Part shown: piece by piece, positions 53,851 to 63,770 of the stretch
Layout: each line of letters begins with the position of its first letter
Position numbering within the stretch: the first letter of the stretch is position 1
Assembly: GCA_029204225.1 (NCBI GenBank)
Contig: CM055100.1
Location: 54,497,597 to 54,561,596 of the forward strand
DNA: 64,000 nt
Source: Diphasiastrum complanatum
Taxonomy: Eukaryota; Streptophyta; Lycopodiopsida; Lycopodiales; Lycopodiaceae
Direction of reading: 5' to 3'
Program-made: the position numbers and the translations under genes
The notes under the pieces: model-generated
What the model saw: the letters and a program-made list of their open reading frames with translations, nothing else
Told to the model about the DNA's origin: nothing
Database searches by the model: none

Positions 53851-53972
53851 CCAGGCCACAATGTTTTTATTTACTGTATTTTTTCAGTATGATGAAGTGT
53901 CAAACTTCATACCCTTCAAAATGAGACCATTTTGATGTATTTTGGTCATATAAGCCATTTTTAGCTATTTTT

Positions 53973-53982
53973 CCTATATAGG
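53973..53982 (+). promoter_or_regulatory. TATA-like element of the Copia LTR
   Basis: CCTATATAGG, the best TATA candidate in the LTR, repeated at 59749-59758. Transcription would then start about 30 bp downstream, leaving roughly 400 bp of R-U5. Confidence 0.5.
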
Positions 53983-54414
53983 GAATATCTAGGGTCAAGT
54001 ACCTTCTAGAGAGAGGAGAGAGAGTCATCTTCCTCATCCATAAATAGTAGGGAAGTCGTGGAGAACAGGTTGGAGAAACCTTTTGTATGCTTCATTGAGA
54101 TCAATAGATCATTGTCATTGTTTCTTCCTCCATTGAGAGCATTGTTGTGTGTATTGTCTTCAAGCTATTGTGTATGATCTTAGGTGCTTTCCAAAAGTGG
54201 TAGGCTGATGTATTATGGACTGTATAATGCTATTTTGGGCCGCACTTGATGTTTATGGAAGTTTCCATTTGTGATAAATGCTTTTTGATCAAGTTCTTTG
54301 CATTCTAGGTAGCATAGAATGTGTTGCCAATTCCTAGCTTATGTAGTTTGGAGTGCAAGCATTCAAGCCAATGATCTTGGAGTTTAGATCCACTTAGGAT
54401 CTGTATTTTTCACA

Positions 54415-54431
54415 TGGTATCAGAGCTGGTT
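54415..54431 (+). other. Primer-binding site (tRNA-iMet type)
   Basis: TGGTATCAGAGCTGGTT begins at the base after the LTR. The first 12 bases are the standard plant Copia site for initiator tRNA-Met priming. Confidence 0.96.
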
Positions 54432-55586
54432 GGCTTCTATTTACAGTAAGTATTCCATTTTTGGTGATATTTGGATGTTTGATCAAGTTCTAGCATGATT
54501 TTGCATTGCTTTGTTGATCAAATCTTACTAACCTTTGTTTTGTGAGTTGAACTTGTGGATCAAAAGCATATTTCAGGTCTATTGAAGATCAGAGGCTGAA
54601 AAGAAACTATTTTGGATCAGATCATAACACCTAATCATTTGTGATTGTGAGGCTTGTGCATATTCAATACTAACAATGTTCTTTTCAATCCTATTGTTGA
54701 CAATCTCCATTCTTGGATGAACACTCTCCTTAAGTGGATGAAACTTCTCCTTAAGTGGATGACAAATGCTCTTTTGAGTGAGTTGTAATTCTCCTAAAGG
54801 CTGAGCAAAGCTCCCATTTGGATGAAAGATCCCCTTTTTTGGGTGAACATATTGTAAGCTCCATTGTGAAGAGCATATTGTAAAGATTGTCATCAATTTT
54901 GGCATAAATTTTGGTGTACTTTGTTGAGCATGTAAGTAACTCTCCTTATGTAATTTGATTGGAGCATTTGCTGGAAGGTGTTAACCATTATGCAAGTGTG
55001 TTTTCAGGTTCTTAACAGGTTGAGGAACATTCTCATGTGAAGTGATCTTAGATCTACATCTAAACACCAAGATTTGACAAGATAGTGAAGCTAGTCTTGT
55101 GATTCACTAAGTGTGCTCATTCATTCACCTCTAAATCTTGTATTTATCACTTGCTGGAGTTTATAAACTTTTAGAAGTGTGGTTTACATGTGGTTTTACA
55201 GGTTGAATCAATATCTTAGTGTGTTGATCATATGTTGATCAAGTTTGTTCATTACTAGGTAATCTTGGCATCCTAGTTTTGGGTATTTTCTAAGAATGCA
55301 AGTAACTCTTCACACCATAACTTGATTTGGTCACTTGCTGGAAAGTTTGAGAGCTTAAGCAAGAGTGTGTTCAGGTTGGTTTGATTTTGTAATCCATTCT
55401 TAGTGTGTGCAAAGTGTTGCATGTGTTTCAATCTTCCTTTCTATGCTTGGAAACCATCTAGGTTCAAGATAGAAGTGTTTTAGGGTCCTAAATCTTCATA
55501 GATCTCTTTATCTATCATTTGTTGAGAGAAAAGTGAGTGCTAAGTGCTTTAGGACAGAACCTAAAAGTTGAAGAAACATTAGAATC
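54432..55586 (+). other. Leader of the intact Copia with internal repeats
   Basis: This 1155-bp untranslated region lies between PBS and gag ATG. It contains a short degenerate repeat around GGATGAA...CTCCTTAAGT (about 54710-54850). Three copies of a roughly 184-bp module are marked by (CA)TTTGCTGGA at 54965, CACTTGCTGGA at 55149 and CACTTGCTGGA at 55332, each followed by a GTGTG..TT...CAGGTT segment. There is no competing long frame. Such leaders usually hold packaging, dimerisation or translation-control structures; which of these applies here is not evident. Confidence 0.75.
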
Positions 55587-58500
55587 ATGGCTTCCAATGG
55601 TGGGATCATGCTAGAGTCTAGTGAAAGGTTGAGTTCATCAAACTACTCTACTTGGAAAGTGAGGATGGAGTCCTTACTTGAGTTGAATGAACTCATGGAC
55701 ATAGTTGCAGAAATTGAAGAGAGACCTCTCACACTTCAAGAGCAACAAAGGTTTGATAAGAAGGCCAAAAGGGCTCTTCATATCATTAAAATGAATGTTA
55801 CAAATGAACTTCTCAAGGAAGTTGGAAAGTGTCAAAGTGCAAGTGAGGCATGGAATGCCTTAAAGAAGCTCTTTGAATCAAAGTCCACATCTAGGGTATT
55901 GACCCTAAGGAGACAAATATTTTCTAGTAGGCAAAGAGAGGGTGAAAGTGCTCATGCATTTATCTTGAGAGTTAAGTCCCTAAGTGATGATTTAGCATGC
56001 ATTGATGAGAACATAAAAGATGGTGAAATAGTCCAAGTTATGTTGAATGGTTTGCTAAATGAACATGCTAACCTTGTGCAAAGTTTTGCCATTCAAAGAG
56101 TCTTGCCAAGTGTGGTTGACTTGCAAGAAATCTTATTGGCTGAAGAACATAGGTTGCAATCAAAGCTTGATGGTGCATCCTTGCAAGGTGGAGGTGAAGA
56201 GGCTTTCTTCACAAAAGGCAAATTCAAGGGCAAAGGTAAAGGCAAAGGGAAATGGTCCAAAGGTGGTAACTTTGATCATGATGATCACTCTTCCTCTTCC
56301 TCTTCTACTAAGAACAATAAGTCAAAGTTCAAGTGCTTTTATTGTGGGATAAAAGGTCATTTTGCAAATGAATGTTATAAGAAGAAAAGAGAGCAAGGAG
56401 AGAGGCAAGGAAATCTTACAATAGATGAGGAAGAACATAACACATGTGAATCACTTGTTATGACTTCAAGTTTGTTAGCCAACATAGATGATAATGATCC
56501 TTGGTGGATTGATAGTGGAGCCTCATCTCACATGACAAGACATAAGGAATACTTTACATCCTTATTGTCTTATGAGGGAGAAGGTAACATCATCTACACT
56601 GCAAATGATGGTCAATGTGACATCAAAGGCATAGGCACTATTCCTATTTCCCTTTCAACAAATAGGAAAGCAAATCTTGAAAATGTTTTGTACATTCCTT
56701 CAATCACTAAGAATTTGCTTAGTGTAAGTCAAATGATTGACAAAGGACTTGATGTGGAGTTCATTGGAGATGCATGTTTGATAAGTAAATGTGGATCCTT
56801 GATTGCTCAAGGTAGGAGGCATGGTAAACTTTTCAAGCTTGATGCATGTGTGATCTCTAATCATGAAGGATGTATGGCTAGGGAGCAATTGACAAACCAA
56901 GAAGTTTGGCACAAGAGGTTGGGCCATCCCAACTTCAAATCTTTGGAGGTAATGGCAAAGAAAGAGCTTGTTCTTGGTCTCCCTAAAAGTCTTGTTGCAA
57001 ACAATAGTGTTTGTGAACATTGTGCCTTGTCCAAATCTCATAGACTTGCTTATTCTAGATCTACTTCTAGATCTAAAGAAGCTTTTCAACTTGTGCATTC
57101 TGATATTCATTCTTCTAGTACAACTAGCAATGGTGGGGCAAAGATGTATGCAACTTTCATTGATGACTTTAGTAGGTATACTTGGATCTATCTTCTTAAA
57201 AGTAAGGATGAAGTGTTTGCTGCATTTGTCAAGTTCAAGAATGAAATGGAAAACCAATTCAATACAAAGATCAAATGCTTAAGATCTGATAATGGAGGGG
57301 AATACACCTCAAATAGGTTCAAAGACTTTTGTATAGCACATGGGATTAAGAGGGAGATGTCTAGTCCTAGGACTCCACAACAGAATGGAGTGGCCGAGAG
57401 GAAGAATAGAACCCTTTGTGAATGTGCCAAGGCAATGAGACTACATGCTAATCTTGCTAAGTCTTTTTGGGGGGAAGCTTTAGCATGTGCTAACTATCTA
57501 TGTAATAGATGGACAAGTGCTTCCTTGGATGGTAAAACTCCTCATGAGGTTCTTTATGGTAGAAGGCCGAGTGTCAAGCATTGTAGGATCTTTGGATGTA
57601 CATGTTTTGTCAATATCACACTTGATGATAGAACTAAAGAAGATCCTTCATCAAAGAAGGGTGTGTTTGTTGGCTATAGTGAAGTAAGCAAGGCTTACAA
57701 AGTGTACATTCCTTCTACAAAGAAAGTTGTCATAAGTAGGGATGTCATCTTTCATGAAGAGAATGTTTCCAATGTTGTTGATGTTGATGTTGATGTGCCT
57801 ACTAATCATCATGATGTGCAAGATGTCTTGGATGAAGATGGAGATGCCACTCCAAAGCAAACTTCAAGGAAGACTCAAAGGCAAAGGGCTAAGCCATCAA
57901 GGCTAACCTATGATGAAAAAGGAAAGCAAGTGGTGGACAACTCTAACTTTGCTTTTCTTACCTCTTTTGATGAACCAACTTGTGTAGGTGAAGCAATTCA
58001 AAAGAAGGAATGGATCCAAGCCATGGATCATGAGCATCAAGCACTCATCAAAAGCAACACATGGAGGTTGGTAAAGCTTCCAAAGGACAAGAAGGCAATT
58101 GGTTGTAAGTGGATCTTCAAGATCAAGACAAATCAAGATGGATCAATCAACAAGTACAAGGCAAGGTTGGTGGCAAAGGGGTATGCTCAAGAATATGGTA
58201 TTGACTATGATGAGACCTTTGCACCCGTGGCAAAGATGGTAACTATTCGAATCCTAATCTCTCTTGCAACTCTTTATGATTGGGATATGTGGCAAATGGA
58301 TGTTACTAATGCCTTCTTGAATGGTGATCTTGAAGAAGATATTTACATGGAGCAACCCGAGGGCTATGTTTCACATGATGAGCCTAATCATGTGTGCTAT
58401 CTCCAAAAGAGTTTGTATGGGCTAAAGCAAGCACCAAGGAGTTGGTATGCTAAGCTCAATTCCTTCTTACTTTCTCAAAACTTTGTTATGAGTGAGTATG

Positions 58501-59540
58501 ATCATTCTCTCTACTTTAGATTGAATGAAAATGATATCACTTTACTTTTGATCTATGTTGATGACATTATCTTAAGTGGTGGTAACAATCTAGATATAGA
58601 TGAAATCAAGATGGCACTCAAAAGAGAGTTTGAAATTCAAGATCTTGGTAAACTTCATTATATCTTAGGAATAGAGATTATTAGAACTTCTAAATCTACA
58701 TTCATATGTCAAGAAAAGTATGTTAACTCTATTCTAAAAAGGTTTCATATGGAAGATTGTAAAGTTGTTTCTACTCCTATGGAATCAAATGTAAAGCTAA
58801 CTACAAGAAGTAATGAAAGATCCTTCAAGGACATTACTCTCTATAGAAAGCTAATAGGATCTCTTATATGGTTAACCATCACAAGACCTGATCTAAGCTT
58901 TGTGGTTGGTAAACTAAGTCAATTTATGCAAGATCCTAGTGAGGCTCATTGGAAGCTAGGAAAGAGAGTACTTAGATACATCTCGGGATCTAGAGATTTT
59001 GGCATCTTGTATGGAGGTACTACACCTAACCTTTGTGGATTTTCAGATTCAGATTTTGCAGGTGATCAAATGGATAGGAAGTCAACAAGTGCCTTTGCAA
59101 TCTATCTTGGAGATGGAGTGGTCTCATGGCTATCAAAGAAGCAACCAACTATCTCTCTATCTTCCACCGAAGCCGAGTACAAGGCATTAACAACATGCAC
59201 CAAGGAGATTCTTTGGATCAAGAGGATGTTATTGGATCTTCACTTGCTGGAACCAGAGAAGACTCCAATCATACTTTGTGATAACCTTTCAGCCCAAAGC
59301 TTGGCAAGCAATCCTGTTTTTCATGCAAGGAGCAAGCACATTGAGATTGCTCACCATTTTGTGAGAGATCAAGTCATTGCCAAAGAGGTGGAGCTTCAAC
59401 ATGTCTCTTCAAAGGAGTGTGTGGCTGATATCTTCACCAAACCATTGGGAAAGGACCTATATTTAATGCATAGATCTAATCTTGGAATGTGCTCAAAGAC
59501 TATGTTGAAACTAGCATCCAATGTTGAAGAGGGAGTGTGA
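55587..59540 (+). CDS. Copia gag-pol polyprotein, intact, 1317 aa
   Basis: Single open frame, ATG 55587, TGA 59538-59540 lying inside the 3' LTR start. Gag capsid about residues 15-190; CCHC knuckle C250-C253-H258-C263 (CFYCGIKGHFANEC) after a Gly/Lys-rich linker. Aspartic protease WWIDSGASSH, catalytic D309. Integrase zinc domain H442, H447, C476, C479; core D506, D568, E604 (D-X35-E spacing kept). Integrase C-terminal region to about 725. RT about 808-1050 with D905 (QMDVTNAF) and Y990-V-D-D993. RNase H D1154, E1195/E1197, D1232; end motif VADIFTKPL. The order protease-integrase-RT-RNase H defines Ty1/Copia. Length is usual for the superfamily. The product would act in cytoplasmic virus-like particles, and the preintegration complex in the nucleus. 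No gag/pol frameshift exists, so the gag excess must arise another way. Confidence 0.97.
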   Translation: MASNGGIMLESSERLSSSNYSTWKVRMESLLELNELMDIVAEIEERPLTLQEQQRFDKKAKRALHIIKMNVTNELLKEVGKCQSASEAWNALKKLFESKSTSRVLTLRRQIFSSRQREGESAHAFILRVKSLSDDLACIDENIKDGEIVQVMLNGLLNEHANLVQSFAIQRVLPSVVDLQEILLAEEHRLQSKLDGASLQGGGEEAFFTKGKFKGKGKGKGKWSKGGNFDHDDHSSSSSSTKNNKSKFKCFYCGIKGHFANECYKKKREQGERQGNLTIDEEEHNTCESLVMTSSLLANIDDNDPWWIDSGASSHMTRHKEYFTSLLSYEGEGNIIYTANDGQCDIKGIGTIPISLSTNRKANLENVLYIPSITKNLLSVSQMIDKGLDVEFIGDACLISKCGSLIAQGRRHGKLFKLDACVISNHEGCMAREQLTNQEVWHKRLGHPNFKSLEVMAKKELVLGLPKSLVANNSVCEHCALSKSHRLAYSRSTSRSKEAFQLVHSDIHSSSTTSNGGAKMYATFIDDFSRYTWIYLLKSKDEVFAAFVKFKNEMENQFNTKIKCLRSDNGGEYTSNRFKDFCIAHGIKREMSSPRTPQQNGVAERKNRTLCECAKAMRLHANLAKSFWGEALACANYLCNRWTSASLDGKTPHEVLYGRRPSVKHCRIFGCTCFVNITLDDRTKEDPSSKKGVFVGYSEVSKAYKVYIPSTKKVVISRDVIFHEENVSNVVDVDVDVPTNHHDVQDVLDEDGDATPKQTSRKTQRQRAKPSRLTYDEKGKQVVDNSNFAFLTSFDEPTCVGEAIQKKEWIQAMDHEHQALIKSNTWRLVKLPKDKKAIGCKWIFKIKTNQDGSINKYKARLVAKGYAQEYGIDYDETFAPVAKMVTIRILISLATLYDWDMWQMDVTNAFLNGDLEEDIYMEQPEGYVSHDEPNHVCYLQKSLYGLKQAPRSWYAKLNSFLLSQNFVMSEYDHSLYFRLNENDITLLLIYVDDIILSGGNNLDIDEIKMALKREFEIQDLGKLHYILGIEIIRTSKSTFICQEKYVNSILKRFHMEDCKVVSTPMESNVKLTTRSNERSFKDITLYRKLIGSLIWLTITRPDLSFVVGKLSQFMQDPSEAHWKLGKRVLRYISGSRDFGILYGGTTPNLCGFSDSDFAGDQMDRKSTSAFAIYLGDGVVSWLSKKQPTISLSSTEAEYKALTTCTKEILWIKRMLLDLHLLEPEKTPIILCDNLSAQSLASNPVFHARSKHIEIAHHFVRDQVIAKEVELQHVSSKECVADIFTKPLGKDLYLMHRSNLGMCSKTMLKLASNVEEGV
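59526..59535 (+). other. Polypurine tract of the intact Copia
   Basis: GAAGAGGGAG directly abuts the 3' LTR start TGTGAAAATTG. It also encodes the last residues of the polyprotein. Confidence 0.92.
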
Positions 59541-60190
59541 AAATTGTCAACATTTCCTAGCTAGTTTGAGGCCTAAATTGGCTAAAATTGTAAATAGTTT
59601 TGGTTCTGGAGTTTCACACGTGTGAACCAGGCCACAATGTTTTTATTTACTGTATTTTTTCAGTATGATGAAGTGTCAAACTTCATACCCTTCAAAATGA
59701 GACCATTTTGATGTATTTTGGTCATATAAGCCATTTTTAGCTATTTTTCCTATATAGGGAATATCTAGGGTCAAGTACCTTCTAGAGAGAGGAGAGAGAG
59801 TCATCTTCCTCATCCATAAATAGTAGGGAAGTCGTGGAGAACAGGTTGGAGAAACCTTTTGTATGCTTCATTGAGATCAATAGATCATTGTCATTGTTTC
59901 TTCCTCCATTGAGAGCATTGTTGTGTGTATTGTCTTCAAGCTATTGTGTATGATCTTAGGTGCTTTCCAAAAGTGGTAGGCTGATGTATTATGGACTGTA
60001 TAATGCTATTTTGGGCCGCACTTGATGTTTATGGAAGTTTCCATTTGTGATAAATGCTTTTTGATCAAGTTCTTTGCATTCTAGGTAGCATAGAATGTGT
60101 TGCCAATTCCTAGCTTATGTAGTTAGGAGTGCAAGCATTCAAGCCAATGATCTTGGAGTTTAGATCCACTTAGGATCTGTATTTTTCACA
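59536..60190 (+). repeat. 3' LTR of the intact Copia, 655 bp
   Basis: Copy of 53760-54414 at an offset of exactly 5776 bp; the only difference seen is A at 60125 for T at 54349. It contains the stop codon of the polyprotein in its first five bases. Confidence 0.97.
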
Positions 60191-60195
60191 TAACA
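60191..60195 (+). repeat. Target-site duplication TAACA, right
   Basis: Identical to 53755-53759. Beyond it the gag frame of the older Copia resumes. Confidence 0.96.
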
Positions 60196-62469
60196 TTCGA
60201 CAAAGAAATCAGTCTTGTCACTAATGAGAGATTGATGAGGGATGAAGGAGAGGAAGCAGTGATCAGGAGAAGGCCCTCTTTACGAAAGGAAAGAAGAAAA
60301 ACTAGAAAAAACCCAGATTCAAGAAGATGAAGTCCTCGAATCAACAATTTTCCCCCAAGATGTCAGATCTTAGAATCCGAGTTTTATTCAATGGCAAAAC
60401 ATGCCGCATGATCGAAAAAATGACAAACAAATTGCTGACAGTCGGATGCAGAGAAGGAAACCTCTAATAGACCAAAATAATCAACAATTCTGATAGCATA
60501 TTAAATGCATCAAAAAATGAAGGTCAGCTCTGGCATAGGAGAATGTATCATCTGAACATGCGGAGCCTGTATGACATGTGCAAGAAAGACATAGTCACAG
60601 GTCTCAAGATATCATAGCCCAAAATTGAGTTTACGAAGCCTGTCAAAAAGGCAAACAACAATGGAATCCATTCACACGAGGGAAGAAGAGCCAAGGAAGT
60701 TTTTGAGCTCATCCGCTTTGATGTCTGTGGACTGATGAAAATGGATTCTCTCTCAAGTTCGAGGCATTTTCTGACATTCATAGATGATTACAGCCGGATG
60801 ACCACGATCCACTATCTAAAGAAGAAACCTGAAGTGTTTGATTCCTTCAAGAAGTTCGTGGCATTTGTAGAGTGACACAACTCAAAGAAGATTTAGATCA
60901 TCAGATCTGACAATGGAGAAAAATAGAAAAGCAAAGAATTTTTGAAATTCTGCCAAGAACAGGAGATAAAACACCAGTTCACCCCTGCATACACACCAGA
61001 ATATAATGGTGTCACAGAAAGAAAAAATAGAATGCTAGTCGATGGAGCCAGATGCATGATGGCACAGGTTCAATTGCCAAGTCAATTCTAGGCTGAGGCA
61101 ACACCTGCAGAATAGATCAACAACGACAGCGCTGGAAAATAAGACACCGTACGAAATGTGGACAGGTAGAAAGCCTGATGTATTATACGTACGTGTGTTT
61201 GGATGTGCAACATACAAGCACATTCCAAAAGAAAAAAGAAACAAGCTCGATGATAAATTAGAGCAAACCATCATTGTCGGATACTCGAGTGGAACACAAG
61301 TGTACAGGCTCTACAACCCAACCATGAAAAAGGTTGTTTGTCCACATTCCCTGGACTAAAAGATGAAAGAAACCATGAGATCTTCACACTGTTGACTATT
61401 CAAGAGGGAGATTGAGGACAGACGTCAAATCAGAATGTTGAGCCATAGACTCCAGAGCAACAGAAGCAGAAGATCAACCCCACGAACAAGAAACGTTTGA
61501 ACAACGATGAAATGAACCTAGAAGGTCAACAAGACAAAGAAGACCTCCAGACCGTTATGCTCTTTTGAAGTCTCTAGACTTCAATCCTACACAACTGGAC
61601 TGTAATGTCTACATAAAAAGAGTAGAAAGAGATTTTGTGATACTGACTATATTCGTGGATGATTCCCTGATGATAGGAAATTTCTTGATATTGATCAAAG
61701 ACACGAAGAGTCAAATTTTTGAAAGTTATGAAATCACAAGTCTAGGAGAAACAACGAAATGCCTCGGGCTGAAGATCAGAAGAGATCGAATAAAGGACAA
61801 AATGCACTTGAGTCAGTCTAAATATGCTAGGAAGGTGCTTAAGCAGTATCACATGATGGATTGCAAGGAAAAGGCCACACCAATGATTGCTGGAGCCAAG
61901 CTCACGAAGCAGAATTGCCCAAAAATAGAAGAAAAAAAACAAAAGATGGCAGGTATACCCTACCAAAACCTAATTGGTAGTCTGAAATACTTTACAATTT
62001 GTACCAGACCCAATCTAGCTTTCCCTGTTAAGCCTTAAGCCAATTCTCTTTCAATCCTAGCATGGCACATTGGCAAATGGCAAAATGAATCCTAAAGTAT
62101 CTGAAGGGTACCCAAAATATGGGACTAACCTACAGAGCTGAAAACGAAAGAAAAGGATTCGAGCTACATCACTATAGTGATGCAAGCTGGGTGAGCTGCA
62201 AAGATGACAGCAAGTCCATAACTGGAGGATGTACCATAGCATGCAGAGCTGCAATCAACTGGATATGCAAAAAGCAAACCTTGGTAGCTCAATCCTCTTG
62301 CGAAGCTCAATACATCGCAGCTTCAAAGGTGGCGAACGAGGTAGTCTGGCTGCAGATGATGCTGTAAGCAATCGGGATACCACAAGAAGGGCCATGCACG
62401 ATGATGATGGACTCTCATAGTGCCATTTATCTGTCCCAGGACCCTATCTTCCATTCAAAGACAAAACAC
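60196..62469 (+). pseudogene. Old Copia gag 3' part and pol, heavily decayed
   Basis: Gag resumes in phase (FDKEISLVTNERLMRDEGEE) to TGA 60328-60330; knuckle and protease active site are missing. A protease C-terminal piece (about 60361-60465: NGKTCRMIEKMTNKLLTVG), pre-integrase LWHRRMYHLNMRSLYDM (60532-60580), integrase core with FDVCGLMKMD, IIRSDNGE and YNGVTERKNRM (D, D, E all present) follow, but at least five stops break it. Next come the integrase tail at 61156-61359 (VFGCATYKHIPKEK, IIVGYSSGTQVY), a jump over the central RT, the RT C-terminal part 61565-62038 (VDDS box in TIFVDDSLMIGN, LGLKIRRDR, NLIGSLKY), and RNase H 62119-62460 (HYSDASWVSCKDD, AQSSCEAQYIA), ending abruptly at FHSKTKH where the 3' LTR begins. 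Confidence 0.88.
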
Positions 62470-63212
62470 AACTCTTGCAACTTTGCCGCGACGCGAAGGT
62501 CGACGAGCCTTGACTCAAAGGTTGAATGATTCGCGAAGATCAAACAATTCGCGAAAGTCAATGTGCTTCTAGGACAAACGAAGGATGAACGATTCGCAAA
62601 TCGTAAACATGCCTCCAGGACCGCAAAAACCGCAAAGTGACACAAAATGAAAAGAAAGAAAAGGAAAAAAAAGAAACGAGAGAGAATCTTTCGCGTTTCC
62701 AGCTGGCAGCTCAACAGGCTTGGAGTCTAAAACTTCATGCCCAGCTGAAACGGGAAGCATTATGGAGAGTAAATGATAAGCGTTAACTACTCTTGTAATT
62801 CTTTGTTTTAGCTATCTTGTAAACTCCACACAGTGGAGACATAAACACTTCTTCTGAATCAAAATAAAGAGAGAGAGATACAGTGAGACATAGCGAGTAG
62901 AGCAAGAAAAAGAAAAAGACTAGAAACGAAACAGTTGTGCATGAAAGTCTGCCAACGAGCAGAACACAACGAAAGAGCAGAGCGTCAGGCCACCAACGAG
63001 AGAGACACTGACGATCTCGCTCTAGAAATTAAATTGATAATTTGATTGCTCTATTTTCGTGCATCTCCTTGTCTTCCGGTATCTTGATTGCTAGAATGGA
63101 ATTTGTTCTATGATGTGTAGTCGTGTGTCTAGGTTCTTGTGAGCTTCTGAGCAAAAGAAAATTCAAAAGAAACAAAATCGTTCGCGACAATGAAACGAAA
63201 CCGTTCGCGACA
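62470..63212 (+). repeat. 3' LTR of the old Copia, start truncated
   Basis: Aligns with 52466-53182 from AACTCTTGCAACTTTGCC to the end TTCGCGACA. The first about 14 bp of the LTR and the polypurine tract are missing, consistent with a deletion joining RNase H to the LTR. Contains an extra piece around 62964-62985 (ACACAACGAAAGAGCAGAG) that looks like a small local duplication. Confidence 0.85.
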
Positions 63213-63601
63213 AGTTGGATCAACAAGGGGGATGAGATCGAATTTGTTCTCACAACAAAGTTCATGCCTGACACACAAATATCTGTGGGGTGATCAAAGC
63301 TTTGCCATATTGCTCTCCTTGTGATGTGGGCAAGAATAAGATTCCCGCTTTCTTCCATCAACATTGAGGTGACGTTCATTCCACTTGTACCACTCATCCA
63401 AACAGTTGTTTGATTAGGATTAGAGATGAATAAGTTGCCATCTTTGGATAATCTCAAGAATGCACCATCCTTGGCAGGCTTGTTTCTATTAGCCACCCAA
63501 ACATGTGCGGTGATCGAAATTTTGAAATAAGATATTCCCAAATAGTTTTGATGGCACTTGCTCTGAAGCAAAACCAGAATCCAGCAACACATTTCAACCA
63601 A
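63213..63601 (-). pseudogene. G-type (S-domain) lectin receptor kinase fragment
   Basis: Minus-strand reading YLGISYFKISITAHVWVANR, then NKPAKDGAFLRLSKDGNLFI, TTVWMSGTSG, MEESGNLIL and AIWQSFDHPTD. This is the bulb-type mannose-binding lectin domain of plant S-domain receptor kinases (family hallmarks VWVANRN, DGNL and WQSFDHPTDT). About 110 residues are recognisable. The sequence should continue into an S-locus glycoprotein, PAN and kinase region, but the old Copia LTR begins at 63212 and I found no continuation beyond 52451. The N-terminal signal peptide is unclear upstream of 63600. In the intact family the domain is extracellular, sensing carbohydrate or other ligands at the plasma membrane. 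Here it is a truncated relic or one exon part of a broken gene. Confidence 0.7.
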
Positions 63602-63770
63602 CCACCACCAGAACCATCAAACTATAGATGTAGCCACTTTCATGGATCATTGATGCAAGTATTAGGAAGATTTTTAAGAAAATAGGCTCAAGAAAACATC
63701 ATCATGGATTGCTTATGGATCTGAGAAGTTATTTTCTTACCTACTAATCTACGCTCTTAATGTCTTCAGC

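Larger units (their letters stand above)
53760..54414 (+). repeat. 5' LTR of the intact Copia, 655 bp
   Basis: TGTGAAAATTG...TTTTTCACA, giving terminal inverted bases TGTGAA/TTCACA. Contains the 14-bp palindrome TTCACACGTGTGAA at 53837-53850 and a TATA-like CCTATATAGG at 53973-53982. Confidence 0.97.
53760..60190 (+). mobile_element. Intact young Copia element, 6431 bp
   Basis: Complete Ty1/Copia element: identical-length LTRs (655 bp) with one difference seen (T at 54349, A at 60125), perfect TSD TAACA, PBS directly after the 5' LTR, an 1155-bp leader, one uninterrupted 1317-residue gag-pol frame, and a polypurine tract against the 3' LTR. All catalytic residues I looked for are present, so it is potentially autonomous. 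The near-identity of the LTRs implies very recent insertion. Related but decayed gag sequences are at 2702, 19007, 27658 and 38010. Confidence 0.97.
52452..63212 (+). mobile_element. Old Copia element split by a younger one
   Basis: Plus-strand Ty1/Copia: 5' LTR 52452-53182, PBS at 53183, gag, decayed pol, 3' LTR 62470-63212. Flanking pentamers AATTG (52447-52451) and AGTTG (63213-63217) form a TSD with one mismatch. The intact element 53760-60190 sits inside its gag. Its LTRs differ at roughly one base in ten by eye, so it is much older than its guest. RT catalytic core and the end of RNase H are deleted. Confidence 0.9.

Noticed and set aside
56700-57257. 185-codon minus-strand frame inside the intact Copia
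   Set aside because: Shadow of the plus-strand gag-pol frame, which has all domain motifs.
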